From assembly GCF_003955715.1 (NCBI RefSeq), contig NZ_CP034463.1, forward strand, positions 3,596,001 to 3,660,000: 64,000 bases of DNA, given 5' to 3'. Below the pieces are notes generated by a model, which saw only the letters and a list, made by a program, of their open reading frames with translations, made no database searches and was not told where the DNA came from. The stretch is from Streptomyces aquilus. GTDB lineage: Bacteria > Actinomycetota > Actinomycetes > Streptomycetales > Streptomycetaceae. Positions 18,405 to 29,366 of the stretch are shown piece by piece; position 1 is the stretch's first letter; every line of letters begins with the position of its first letter. A program made the translations under genes and the position numbers.

Positions 18405-19642
18405 CGACGGCGGCCCTGGACGAACCCGTCGAGCGGGTCGGCCGGGGCTGGACGGCGGCCCTCTCGCTCGCCAACGTGGCGATCTGGGTGGGCTGGTACG
18501 GCCCGCTGCAGATCCTGCTGGCCCGCCAGGCGGAGGACTTCGCACCCGGCACGGGCATGTCGAAGGAGACGCTGCTGGCGTGGGTGACGGGCGCCGGGGC
18601 GGTGGTGTCCCTGGCCGCGAACCCGTTCTTCGGCGCCCTGTCGGACCGGACGACGGCGCGCTGGGGCCGCCGTACGCCGTGGATCGTGGCCGGGGCGGGC
18701 GGCGGGTTCCTGTCCCTGCTCCTGCTCGCGGGCGCGGGCGGCCTGTGGCTGATGACGCTCGGCTGGTGCCTGGTCCAGCTGACCCTGAACGCGTCCTTCG
18801 CGGCCGTGACGGCGGCGGTGCCGGACCGGGTGCCGCGGCTGCAACGCGGGTCGGTGGGCGGGTGGCTGGGGGCGGCGCAGATCCTGGGCGCGGTGGCCGG
18901 TACGGGGCTGGCGACGGCGGCCGGCGGGATCGCGGCGGGGTATGCGGCGTGCGCGGTGTTCGCGCTGGCGGGCGTCCTGCCGTACGTCCTGCGCTACCCG
19001 GACCTGCGCCTGGCGACGGCGGACCGCCCGCCGTGGCACGGCCGTTCCTTCGCCCGCGGATTCTGGCTGAGCCCCCGCCGCTACCCGGACTTCGGCTGGG
19101 CCTGGCTGACCCGGTTCCTGATCAACCTCAGCAACGCGCTGGTGATCCTCTACCTCCTCTACTACCTCCGGGACCGGCTCCACCACGACGACCCGGAGCA
19201 GGGCGTCCTGATCCTCACCGCCGTGAACAGCGTGACGCTGCTGGCCACGGTGGTGGTGGGCGGTGCCTGGTCGGACCGGGTGGGCCGCCGCAAACCGTTC
19301 GTGCGCTGGTCCGGGGCGCTGATGGCGGCGGCCACGGCGCTGCTCGCGGCCTGGCAGACCTGGGCCGGCGCGATCGTGGTGGCGGCGCTGCTGGGCCTGG
19401 CCCTCGGGGTGTTCATGTCGGTCGACTTCGCGCTGATGACGGACGTCCTGCCGAAGGCCCTGGACCGGGGCAAGGACCTCGGCGTCATCAACGTCGCCAA
19501 CGCCCTCCCCCAGGTGGCCGCCCCCGCCGTGGCCGCACCGATCGTGACGCATCTCGGCGGGTACCGGGTGCTGTATCTGGTGGCGGCGGTGATCGCGGTG
19601 GCGGGGGCCGTGTTCGTCGACCGTATAAGGGGCGTGGACTAG
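18401..19642 (+). CDS. MFS transporter, probably for (oligo)saccharides
   Basis: 413 residues from GTG 18401, overlapping the glucosidase stop by 4 bp. About 12 membrane helices; the loop SDRTTARWGRRTPWI between helices 2 and 3 and its repeat SDRVGRRKPF between helices 8 and 9 are MFS signatures, of the type seen in GPH-like sugar symporters. The pairing with a beta-glucosidase suggests uptake of a beta-glucoside. The stop TAG shares a CTAG with the stop of the convergent epimerase. Confidence 0.85.
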   Translation: MTTAALDEPVERVGRGWTAALSLANVAIWVGWYGPLQILLARQAEDFAPGTGMSKETLLAWVTGAGAVVSLAANPFFGALSDRTTARWGRRTPWIVAGAGGGFLSLLLLAGAGGLWLMTLGWCLVQLTLNASFAAVTAAVPDRVPRLQRGSVGGWLGAAQILGAVAGTGLATAAGGIAAGYAACAVFALAGVLPYVLRYPDLRLATADRPPWHGRSFARGFWLSPRRYPDFGWAWLTRFLINLSNALVILYLLYYLRDRLHHDDPEQGVLILTAVNSVTLLATVVVGGAWSDRVGRRKPFVRWSGALMAAATALLAAWQTWAGAIVVAALLGLALGVFMSVDFALMTDVLPKALDRGKDLGVINVANALPQVAAPAVAAPIVTHLGGYRVLYLVAAVIAVAGAVFVDRIRGVD

Positions 19643-20493
19643 AGCGCTCCGGCGTCCCTGGCCGCGTAGACCGACGGATACACCGGCCGGTACCCCAGCT
19701 CCCTTCGGATCCGTTCCGTGGACATGAGCACCAGCCACGGGTCGGGGTCGGTCCGCTCGTACAGCTCCGGCGGGACCTCGGCGCCGTTCAGCTGGTGCAG
19801 CTCCACCGCCGTGACGGGGGCGTCGTCGGCGATGTTGTAGATCCGGCCCGCGATGCCCGGCGCGTGCAGGATGCGCAGCAGGCCCTGGGCGACGTCCACG
19901 TGGTGGCCCATGTGCAGGCGCTGGGTGGCCGCCCAGTTCCCGGCCCACATCAGGGACTGGGCGAGATGGGGGTCGCCCTCGCCGTAGACGAAGGGGAGGC
20001 GGGCGACGCGTACGTCCAGCCCGTCCATCGCGAGCAGTTCCCGCTCGGCCCGCGCCTTGGACTCGGGGTAGGCGCCCCACATTCCCCCGCCGGGCCGGCT
20101 CTCGTCGTCCTCGGTCAGCGGCCGCCCGCGTCCGGTGCCGTACACAAGGCCCGTGCTGACCTGCACGAACCGCCCCACCCCGGCCGCGAGCGCGGCATGC
20201 CCCAGCTCCACGGCCGCCTCGTGGTTGACGGCCCGGGCCTCCTCGTCCGGCACCCCGCGGAAGGCGGCCGCGACATTCACGACCACGTCCACGCCGGCGA
20301 CCGCCTTGCCGAGCACCTCGGCGTCCCGCAGATCGCCGACCACGACCTCGGCGCCCAGCTCGGCGAAGGGTTCCCCGCGGGTGGCGTCCCGCACGAGCAC
20401 CCGTACCCTCTCGCCCGGCCGGGCCTGGGCCAGCAGCCGAGGCACGAACCGTCGGCCGACCTGCCCGGTCGTCCCTGTCACCAACGTCAGCAT
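19639..20493 (-). CDS. NAD(P)-dependent epimerase/dehydratase (extended SDR)
   Basis: 284 residues from ATG 20493 with GAGGAG upstream. The Rossmann motif is TGTTGQVG (residues 7-14), and the active site has Ser/Thr in VSTGLVYG and Y-x-x-x-K in AYPESKARAE. Substrate unknown; the family acts on nucleotide sugars or related alcohols. A divergent XRE-type regulator starts 101 bp away, and regulators of that class commonly repress a neighbouring oxidoreductase (family knowledge), so this gene is its likely target. Confidence 0.85.
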   Translation of the reverse strand: MLTLVTGTTGQVGRRFVPRLLAQARPGERVRVLVRDATRGEPFAELGAEVVVGDLRDAEVLGKAVAGVDVVVNVAAAFRGVPDEEARAVNHEAAVELGHAALAAGVGRFVQVSTGLVYGTGRGRPLTEDDESRPGGGMWGAYPESKARAERELLAMDGLDVRVARLPFVYGEGDPHLAQSLMWAGNWAATQRLHMGHHVDVAQGLLRILHAPGIAGRIYNIADDAPVTAVELHQLNGAEVPPELYERTDPDPWLVLMSTERIRRELGYRPVYPSVYAARDAGAL

Positions 20494-20594
20494 CCTGTGC
20501 TCCTCTCGTCGGTGACCAGCCTCTGCCGGGTTCGTGCCGGCCGGGAGAGACCTCTCGATCGGGGGACCGGCAGTCCCTGGATAAGGAGGGCGGA

Positions 20595-21470
20595 GTGCCG
20601 CAGGCTGGAGGGGTGAACCGACCCGAACTGGCGGACTTCCTACGCCGTGGCCGCGCCCGCCTGACCCCGTCGGACGTGGGCCTGACGCCGGGGGCGAGGC
20701 GCCGTACGCCCGGCCTCCGGCGGGAGGAGGTGGCGTCGCTCGCGGGGATGTCCGTGGACTACTACACGCGCCTGGAACAGTCCCGCGGCCCGCGCCCGTC
20801 CCGGCAGATGCTGACGGCACTGGCGCGTGCGCTGCGGCTGACGGACGTCGAGCAGGACCACCTGTTCCATCTGGCGGGCGAAGAACCCCCACGCCGGGAA
20901 ACGGCGTCGGCCCACGTCCGCCCCGGCCTCCTGCTGATCCTCGACCGGCTGCACGACACCCCGGCGCAGGTGGTGAACGACTGCGGTGAGGTGCTGGCCC
21001 AGAACGCGCTGGCGAAGGCGCTGGTGGGTGACGTGATGTCCCGGCCGCGCCGGGACCGCAACCTCCTGCGCCGCTTCTTCCTGGACCCGGCGGTCCGGGA
21101 CCTCTTCCCGGAGGAGGACATCGCCGTCCACGCCCGGACCCACGTCGCATCGCTCCGGGCGGTGGCGGCGGCCCGCCCGGACGACCCGGAACCGACGGCA
21201 CTCGTCGCCGAACTACGCGCCCTGAGCGAGGAGTTCGCGGCCCTCTGGGAGGAACACGAGGTGTCGCAGCGCAACCGGGCGACGAAGCGCTTCCTGCACC
21301 CCGTGGTCGGCCTCCTGGAACTGGACTGCGAGGTGATGCTCAGCCACGAGCACCACCACCTCCTGATAGTCCACTCGGCCCGCCCGGGCACGGAGGCCTA
21401 CGAACGCCTCCAGCTGCTCAGGGTGGTGGGCCTACAGGACCTGTCCCCGTCAGAAGCCCAGACGCCGTAG
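20595..21470 (+). CDS. XRE/MmyB-type transcriptional regulator
   Basis: 291 residues from GTG 20595 (AAGGAGG upstream). An N-terminal XRE helix-turn-helix (RTPGLRREEVASLAGMSVDY, then TRLEQSRGPRPS) is followed by the MmyB-like ligand-binding domain (about 100-280; VVNDCGEVLAQNALAKAL and LSHEHHHLLIVHSA). Members may bind fatty acids or other small ligands. It is divergent from the epimerase it probably controls. Its last codons (SEAQTP) lie inside copy 3 of a tandem repeat derived from the antisense of the era 3' end, so its C-terminus was probably set by that duplication. Confidence 0.87.
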   Translation: MPQAGGVNRPELADFLRRGRARLTPSDVGLTPGARRRTPGLRREEVASLAGMSVDYYTRLEQSRGPRPSRQMLTALARALRLTDVEQDHLFHLAGEEPPRRETASAHVRPGLLLILDRLHDTPAQVVNDCGEVLAQNALAKALVGDVMSRPRRDRNLLRRFFLDPAVRDLFPEEDIAVHARTHVASLRAVAAARPDDPEPTALVAELRALSEEFAALWEEHEVSQRNRATKRFLHPVVGLLELDCEVMLSHEHHHLLIVHSARPGTEAYERLQLLRVVGLQDLSPSEAQTP

Positions 21471-21525
21471 CTGCTTCGGGGTGCAGATCAGAGGCCCAAG
21501 CGACGCAACTGCTTCGAGGTGCGGA

Positions 21526-21549
<24 letters not shown>
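21450..21549. repeat. Triplicated 3' end of era (38-bp period)
   Basis: Three imperfect tandem units: 21526-21549 is the real end of era plus stop; 21488-21525 and 21450-21487 are full 38-bp copies. Read on the minus strand the two extra copies would encode K-Q-L-R-R-L-G-L/F-stop, echoing the authentic Q-L-R-K-L-G-F-stop. The third copy runs into the XRE gene's coding end. Confidence 0.85.
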
Positions 21550-25212
<3,663 letters not shown>

Positions 25213-25268
25213 GGGTGCGGACCCCCACTTGGACGAGGCGACACGGGCGGGTGCGGACGCCCGTACGG

Positions 25269-26579
25269 TCAGCTGAGCGTGAGGGTGAGAACGCCGGAGT
25301 ACGTGCCCGGAGGCGTGAACGCCGGTACGTTCAGGGAGAGTTTCGCGTCGACGGTGAACTCACCGCCGGTGACCGTGCCGTCGGGGGCGGACGCGAGGGT
25401 CGCCCCGGCCGTGCCCACGGTGCCGGAGGAGCCGGCCTGGCAGGTGCTGGGGCTGCCCGCCTTGGTGGTGCAGGCGGGGGTCCAGCTGAGCGCCCCGGCA
25501 TCGATCTTGGCGCCGGGACCGGTGAAGTCGGTGACCTTGCCGGTCAGGGACCAGCCCGCGACACCGCCACGGAAGTCCTTGACGCTCACGGTGTTGAGGT
25601 CGCCGCCCGAGGCGCCGCCCTTGCCGTAGTCGACCGCGCCCAGGGAGACGGTGTCCCCGGCCTGGGTCATGGAGAGGGTGCCCGCTTTCACGGTGGTGCT
25701 GATCTTCTGGGCGTTGTCGGGGACGGGTGTGTTGTCGATGACGGTGTAGGCGGCGGGCCCGGCACCTGATTGATCGCTCCAGCTCGCGCCCTCGTAGGCG
25801 ACGACACCGGTGGTGGTCTTGTCGTTCACGACGAGCGACCCGCTGAAGGCACCGGCCGTGTCCGCCGTCACGGTCGCGGTGTCCGCGGTCTGGCCGGCAC
25901 CGGAGCGTCCGGCGAGGGTGACGGTCGCGCCCGGGGTGAAGTGGCTGCCGTTGACGGTGACGCTGTCACCGGGGTTCCCGGAGGCCGAACCGAGCGTGAT
26001 GGCACGGGTGTTGGGCTGGGTGGCCGGACTCGCGGTGATCGTCTCGGAGACGGGCGCGGGCGGGCTGATGACGGTGCAGGGGGTGTCCAGCTCCAGGATG
26101 TAGCTGGTGTGGATGTTGTAGTCACCGGGCGAGAGCGTGATGGCTCCGGCGGTGGTGACGGTGAAGGTGCCGGTCATGCTGAACGACGGGAAGGGCGCGT
26201 TGCCGGCGACCGGGTCGTTCTTCTTGGGCCCGACGACGGTCACGTCCCCGGTCTGCGCCCCGCCGAGCCTGACCTTTCCGGACGGCGTCATGATGTCGGC
26301 CGGGAGGCTGATGGCGGTGGGGTTGCTCGCGGCGGGCTTGACGACCGTGTAGGTCACGGTGACGGTGTCGCCGACCTTGGGGGCGGCCTTGTCGACCGTG
26401 ATGAGCGCGGTGGTGGTGCCGTCGATGGGCGGGATGCCGGCGACGGCGGGCGGGATGCAGTGGGTGGCGAAGTCGACGTTGCTCGCGGCTTCGGCCGGCC
26501 CGACGAGCGCACCGCCGGCGGTGACGGCGAGCGCGGTCGCCCCCAGCAGCGACGCCAGTCGGCGTCTTCGGATTCTCAT
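25269..26579 (-). CDS. Secreted WxL-domain-like protein with Ig/IPT-like repeat
   Basis: 436 residues from ATG 26579 with GAGGGGG upstream. Signal peptide to about residue 32 (GPAEAAS). A first beta-domain (35-180) is followed by an IPT-like segment (SASGNPGDSVTVNGSHFTPG) and a C-terminal region (about 300-436) with GWSLTGKVTDF and the ending GTYSGVLTLTLS, which match the two signatures of WxL domains. Such domains bind the cell wall non-covalently in Firmicutes. It is followed by the DUF916-like partner. Very few charged residues and many Thr and Gly, as for cell-surface proteins. Confidence 0.75.
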   Translation of the reverse strand: MRIRRRRLASLLGATALAVTAGGALVGPAEAASNVDFATHCIPPAVAGIPPIDGTTTALITVDKAAPKVGDTVTVTYTVVKPAASNPTAISLPADIMTPSGKVRLGGAQTGDVTVVGPKKNDPVAGNAPFPSFSMTGTFTVTTAGAITLSPGDYNIHTSYILELDTPCTVISPPAPVSETITASPATQPNTRAITLGSASGNPGDSVTVNGSHFTPGATVTLAGRSGAGQTADTATVTADTAGAFSGSLVVNDKTTTGVVAYEGASWSDQSGAGPAAYTVIDNTPVPDNAQKISTTVKAGTLSMTQAGDTVSLGAVDYGKGGASGGDLNTVSVKDFRGGVAGWSLTGKVTDFTGPGAKIDAGALSWTPACTTKAGSPSTCQAGSSGTVGTAGATLASAPDGTVTGGEFTVDAKLSLNVPAFTPPGTYSGVLTLTLS

Positions 26580-26671
26580 GGTTGGTTGCCCCCTCCGAGG
26601 GATGCGGGCGCAGCGGCTCTTCTGCGCCGACAGGGGGCATTGATGTGGGGATTGCGTGAGAAGTCAATGGA

Positions 26672-26713
26672 GCTGCCGCAGTAATCTGACGAACCATCAA
26701 TTACCGCGGCAGC
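26672..26713. promoter_or_regulatory. 14-bp hairpin overlapping a motif shared with the next promoter region
   Basis: Arms 26672-26685 and 26700-26713 pair at 13 of 14 positions around a 14-nt loop. It lies 19 bp past the 158-residue gene's stop and 93 bp before the WxL-like gene, so it could terminate the first or act in the leader of the second. Read toward the WxL-like gene, 26706-26683 contains GGTTCGTCAGATT, nearly identical to an element upstream of the first gene of the module. Confidence 0.55.
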
Positions 26714-26731
26714 ACCGGCATTTGCTCGTAC

Positions 26732-27208
26732 TCAGTCGAACACGAACGGACCGGGCGACTGCGGTGCGGTCGCCGTGCAGGTGATGGTGATCCCGAAGAC
26801 CGTCATCGTGAGCGAGCCTCCGTAGGCCTCCAGGCTGTCACCGGAGGCCACGACGCCGGGGAGCGGGCCGACCTGCACGGGGTCGCCGGCGGCGATCGCC
26901 GGGTTCTCGGTGGCGGTGAAGGACGTGGTGCCGCCGGCGGCGTTCACCAGCGTGAGGGTCGAGGTGATCGAGTCCTCGGACAGGCCGATCGGTGCGGTGA
27001 TGGCCGAGGAGTTGATCGTCATGGTCGCGGCGGTGCCGTCCTGGGTGGCGGTGATGGTGGCTTCACCGCTGCCGAAGCCGCCGCAGTCGGCGTTGATGGT
27101 CGCGCTGCCCGGGCTGACGGCCAGGGCGGCGGGCGCGCACACCAGCCCGGCGATCGCGAGCGCCCCGGTCACCAGTGCCGCACCGGTCGCTGTTCGTTTG
27201 CCTCTCAT
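26732..27208 (-). CDS. Small secreted beta-rich protein of the WxL-like module
   Basis: 158 residues. The N-terminal signal peptide ends near ALAVSPGSA; the mature part is Thr/Ala/Gly-rich with almost no charge and two Cys (NADCGGFG and ITCTATAP) that could form a disulfide. No known domain recognised. It precedes the WxL-like and DUF916-like genes on the same strand and shares an upstream motif with the WxL-like gene. A small secreted third component is inferred; function unknown. Confidence 0.65.
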   Translation of the reverse strand: MRGKRTATGAALVTGALAIAGLVCAPAALAVSPGSATINADCGGFGSGEATITATQDGTAATMTINSSAITAPIGLSEDSITSTLTLVNAAGGTTSFTATENPAIAAGDPVQVGPLPGVVASGDSLEAYGGSLTMTVFGITITCTATAPQSPGPFVFD

Positions 27209-27326
27209 CGGGTTCCGAATCCCTTCCCGTGTCGGGGAAGTGCCATGTGGGGATGGATGGGAGATGCCCGAACGGCCCGTCGGCGGGGCGTGGTGCGGGA
27301 CGCGCCGCGTGGGGGGTGGCGAGGTA

Positions 27327-27357
27327 AATCTGACGGACCGTCGGAACTACCGGTTCC
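27327..27357 (-). promoter_or_regulatory. Shared motif / possible ECF promoter of the WxL-like module
   Basis: On the minus strand GGTCCGTCAGATT recurs (as GGTTCGTCAGATT) upstream of the WxL-like gene. It includes the palindrome GACGG-A-CCGTC. GGAAC (27357 to 27353) lies 17 nt before CGTC (27335 to 27332), the spacing of SigE-type ECF promoters, but the second copy lacks GGAAC, so a shared regulator site is the alternative reading. Confidence 0.45.
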
Positions 27358-27428
27358 ATTGATGCGCGAGAGACTGAACACGGCAAGGTTCAATTTCGGC
27401 CGACCCCGAAAGGGCGGCGCGGGCGATG

Positions 27429-27788
27429 TCAGCCCGCGGTCACCGTGGCCCGCACCACCCCGTCCGGCCCCGCCAGCAGCACCGGTGTGGCCGCCCCGCC
27501 CAGATCCCGCACCGCGGCCCGGTCCGCGACGGCGACCGTCTCCGCCTCCGTCACCACCGCCGCCGCCTCCAGCGACTTGGCCCCGGACGCCACCGCCATC
27601 GCCACAGCCGTCTGCAACGCGCTCAGCCGAAGGGACGCGAGAGCCACCGTCCCCGCGACATAGGTGCGGCCGGTGTCGTCGCGTACCGCAGCCCCCTCGG
27701 GCACACCGTTACGGGCCCGTGCGGAGCGGGCCAGGGTGACGATCTTGCGGTCCTCGGGGTCGAGGTCGGGCACGTTGCTCTCGGTCAT
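27429..27788 (-). CDS. Cytidine-deaminase-like protein lacking catalytic motifs
   Basis: 119 residues from ATG 27788. The fold pattern matches cytidine deaminases: an N-terminal helix (DRKIVTLARSARARNGVPE), GAAVRDDTGRTYVAG, then a long helix LSALQTAVAMAVASGAKSLE. Where active enzymes have the zinc-binding H/C-A-E, this has A-L-Q, and there is no later P-C-x-x-C. It is therefore probably not a deaminase. A similar gene sits near era in other Streptomyces as I recall. Function unknown. Confidence 0.65.
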   Translation of the reverse strand: MTESNVPDLDPEDRKIVTLARSARARNGVPEGAAVRDDTGRTYVAGTVALASLRLSALQTAVAMAVASGAKSLEAAAVVTEAETVAVADRAAVRDLGGAATPVLLAGPDGVVRATVTAG

Positions 27789-27904
27789 GCCCCGAGCATA
27801 CTTAGGCGTTTGTCCCGTCCCGGACGCGACCGTGCCCCCGGGCATCCGTGCGCAGCGGAGGCCTCGGGGGCGTGGATCGCGCGAGGTGGGGCGGGGCGAG
27901 CCGG

Positions 27905-28288
27905 TCAGCAGACGGGGATGCCGGAGGCCGGGTCGGCGCCGACGTTCACGTTGCCGCCCCACACCCAGACGTTGTTGAAGATCCCGCCCGCGCCGTAGTC
28001 GACGACCTGGCCGTGATACCAGACATTCGTGGTGTAGCCGCCCACGGTCACCCGCTCACCGCGGGTGTAGCACAGGATGCCGGCCTCGCTCTCCTCGGTC
28101 GTCGTGTGCAGGAGCCGGCCGCTGGTCCTGGCGGCGTCGCGCAAATTGCTGTTGGCCTGCACGGTCGTCGCAAAGACATCGCCGGGGCCGGACGGCGCGG
28201 CCCCGGCCGTCCCTGCGGCGCCGAGCAGGGAGAGGGTTGCGCCGAGCGTCAGCCCGGCGGCCACGGCGGTCCTGCTTCGCTTGGTCAT
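27905..28288 (-). CDS. Small secreted SH3-like protein (island)
   Basis: 127 residues from ATG 28288 with GAGGAG upstream. Signal peptide (LTLGATLSLLGAAGTAGAAP), then an SH3-like segment (TVQANSNLRDAARTSGRLL, CYTRGERVTVGGYTTNVWYH) and the C-terminal FNNVWVWGGNVNVGADP ending in Cys. It has two Cys in the mature part. It is a paralogue of the next gene (28316-28693), which shares the NVWVWGGNVNVGADP ending, and is last in the leftward arm of the cell-wall island. Probably an extracytoplasmic wall-binding module; ligand unknown. Confidence 0.75.
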   Translation of the reverse strand: MTKRSRTAVAAGLTLGATLSLLGAAGTAGAAPSGPGDVFATTVQANSNLRDAARTSGRLLHTTTEESEAGILCYTRGERVTVGGYTTNVWYHGQVVDYGAGGIFNNVWVWGGNVNVGADPASGIPVC

Positions 28289-28315
28289 GGGTGCTCCTCG
28301 GTGTGGTTCCGCGCG

Positions 28316-28693
28316 TCAGCAGGGGGAGAGCTCGGGGGACGGGTCGGCACCCACGTTCACGTTGCCGCCCCACACCCAGACGTTGTAGTAGGAGTGCGGC
28401 GGCGTCGCGGCGTAGTCGTCGACGTAGCCGACGTACCAGACGTCGGTGCCGTAGCCGCCGGCCTCCACGTACTGACCGCGCACGTAGCACCTGATGAGCG
28501 CCTTGCTCGTGGAGGTCGTGGTGCCGACGAGCCTGCTGTTCGTCGTGGCGTCCGCCCGGAGGTTGCTGCCCGCCTGGATCGTGGTGTTCACGCTCTGCGC
28601 GGCGGCCTCCGCGCTGCCGGCCGTGCCGAGCAGGGAGAGTGCCGCACCGAGCGCCAGCCCCGTCGCCGCCAGCCTGGTGGATCGCTTCGCCAT
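28316..28693 (-). CDS. Small secreted SH3-like protein, paralogue (island)
   Basis: 125 residues from ATG 28693 (AAGGGGAC upstream). Signal peptide (ALGAALSLLGTAGSAEA), then TIQAGSNLRADATTNSRLVG, CYVRGQYVEAGGYGTDVWYV and the ending YYNVWVWGGNVNVGADPS with a final Cys. The pattern SNLR-A-x-x-S-x-x-(L/V) plus G-Y-x-T-x-V-W-Y is typical of bacterial SH3 domains. 27 bp separates it from its paralogue. No catalytic residues; likely wall binding or a partner or inhibitor role (inference). Confidence 0.75.
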   Translation of the reverse strand: MAKRSTRLAATGLALGAALSLLGTAGSAEAAAQSVNTTIQAGSNLRADATTNSRLVGTTTSTSKALIRCYVRGQYVEAGGYGTDVWYVGYVDDYAATPPHSYYNVWVWGGNVNVGADPSPELSPC

Positions 28694-28804
28694 TGTGTCC
28701 CCTTGCGGTGGATGCTTCCTGGTCGGCCTTACGACGGGTGGCGCGGCGCGTTCGTATGACCGTGCCGCGGACCGTCTTCGCGGATCTCTGATGATCTCTT
28801 CCGC

Positions 28805-29257
28805 TCAGAAGGTGCAGTCGTCGACGTGCGCGAGGTGCTCGTCCCCCGTGATGTACACGTTGTTCACCCAGCCCCAGTACCGGTTCGGTGCCTCCACGTA
28901 CGTCCACCACCGGCTGCTGTAACCCGCGTCGCTGATGAGCTCCCCCTGCTTCTGGCAGTAGGCGGTGACGGTGGTCTGGGACAGCGTCGCCACGACCCCG
29001 CAGTTCTGCCGGGAGGGGTAGGCCCTGCACGTCTCGGCGGGGGCTCCCGAGGCGCCGTTGCGGACGTTGACGTCGGTCGCCCACACATGGACCTCCGTGA
29101 AACCCGTCGCCGCGGCCCGGGAGACGGCGGGCTGCGCGGCCAGCTCCGGCTGGGCCGTCGCGGTCGCGGGGCCGGCCAGCGCCGCGGCGGCGACGAGGAA
29201 GGCCGTGGTCAGCGCTCGGAGCGTGCGGGGTGAAGTACGGGGTGACGTGTTCGGCAT
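28805..29257 (-). CDS. Secreted SH3-like protein with disulfide-type cysteines (island)
   Basis: 150 residues with a signal peptide (LTTAFLVAAAALAGPATATA). The mature part has VHVWATDVNVRNGASG, two Cys in CRAYPSRQNC, AYCQKQGELISDAGYSSRWW and WGWVNNVYITG, ending with Cys near the C-terminus. The WATDVNVR and YCQKQG elements match the C-terminal module of the NlpC/P60, M23 and serine-hydrolase proteins on the other arm. It follows the AfsR-type gene by 109 bp on the same strand. Confidence 0.75.
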   Translation of the reverse strand: MPNTSPRTSPRTLRALTTAFLVAAAALAGPATATAQPELAAQPAVSRAAATGFTEVHVWATDVNVRNGASGAPAETCRAYPSRQNCGVVATLSQTTVTAYCQKQGELISDAGYSSRWWTYVEAPNRYWGWVNNVYITGDEHLAHVDDCTF

Positions 29258-29366
29258 GGTGGAGGGGCCTCTTCCTCGTCCGGCGGCGGTCGCGGGCGGC
29301 GGGTGCCGCGCCGCTCACACCGGCGACGGGGCGGGGGCGCCTCTCGTATGAGTGCCGACGGCTGCG

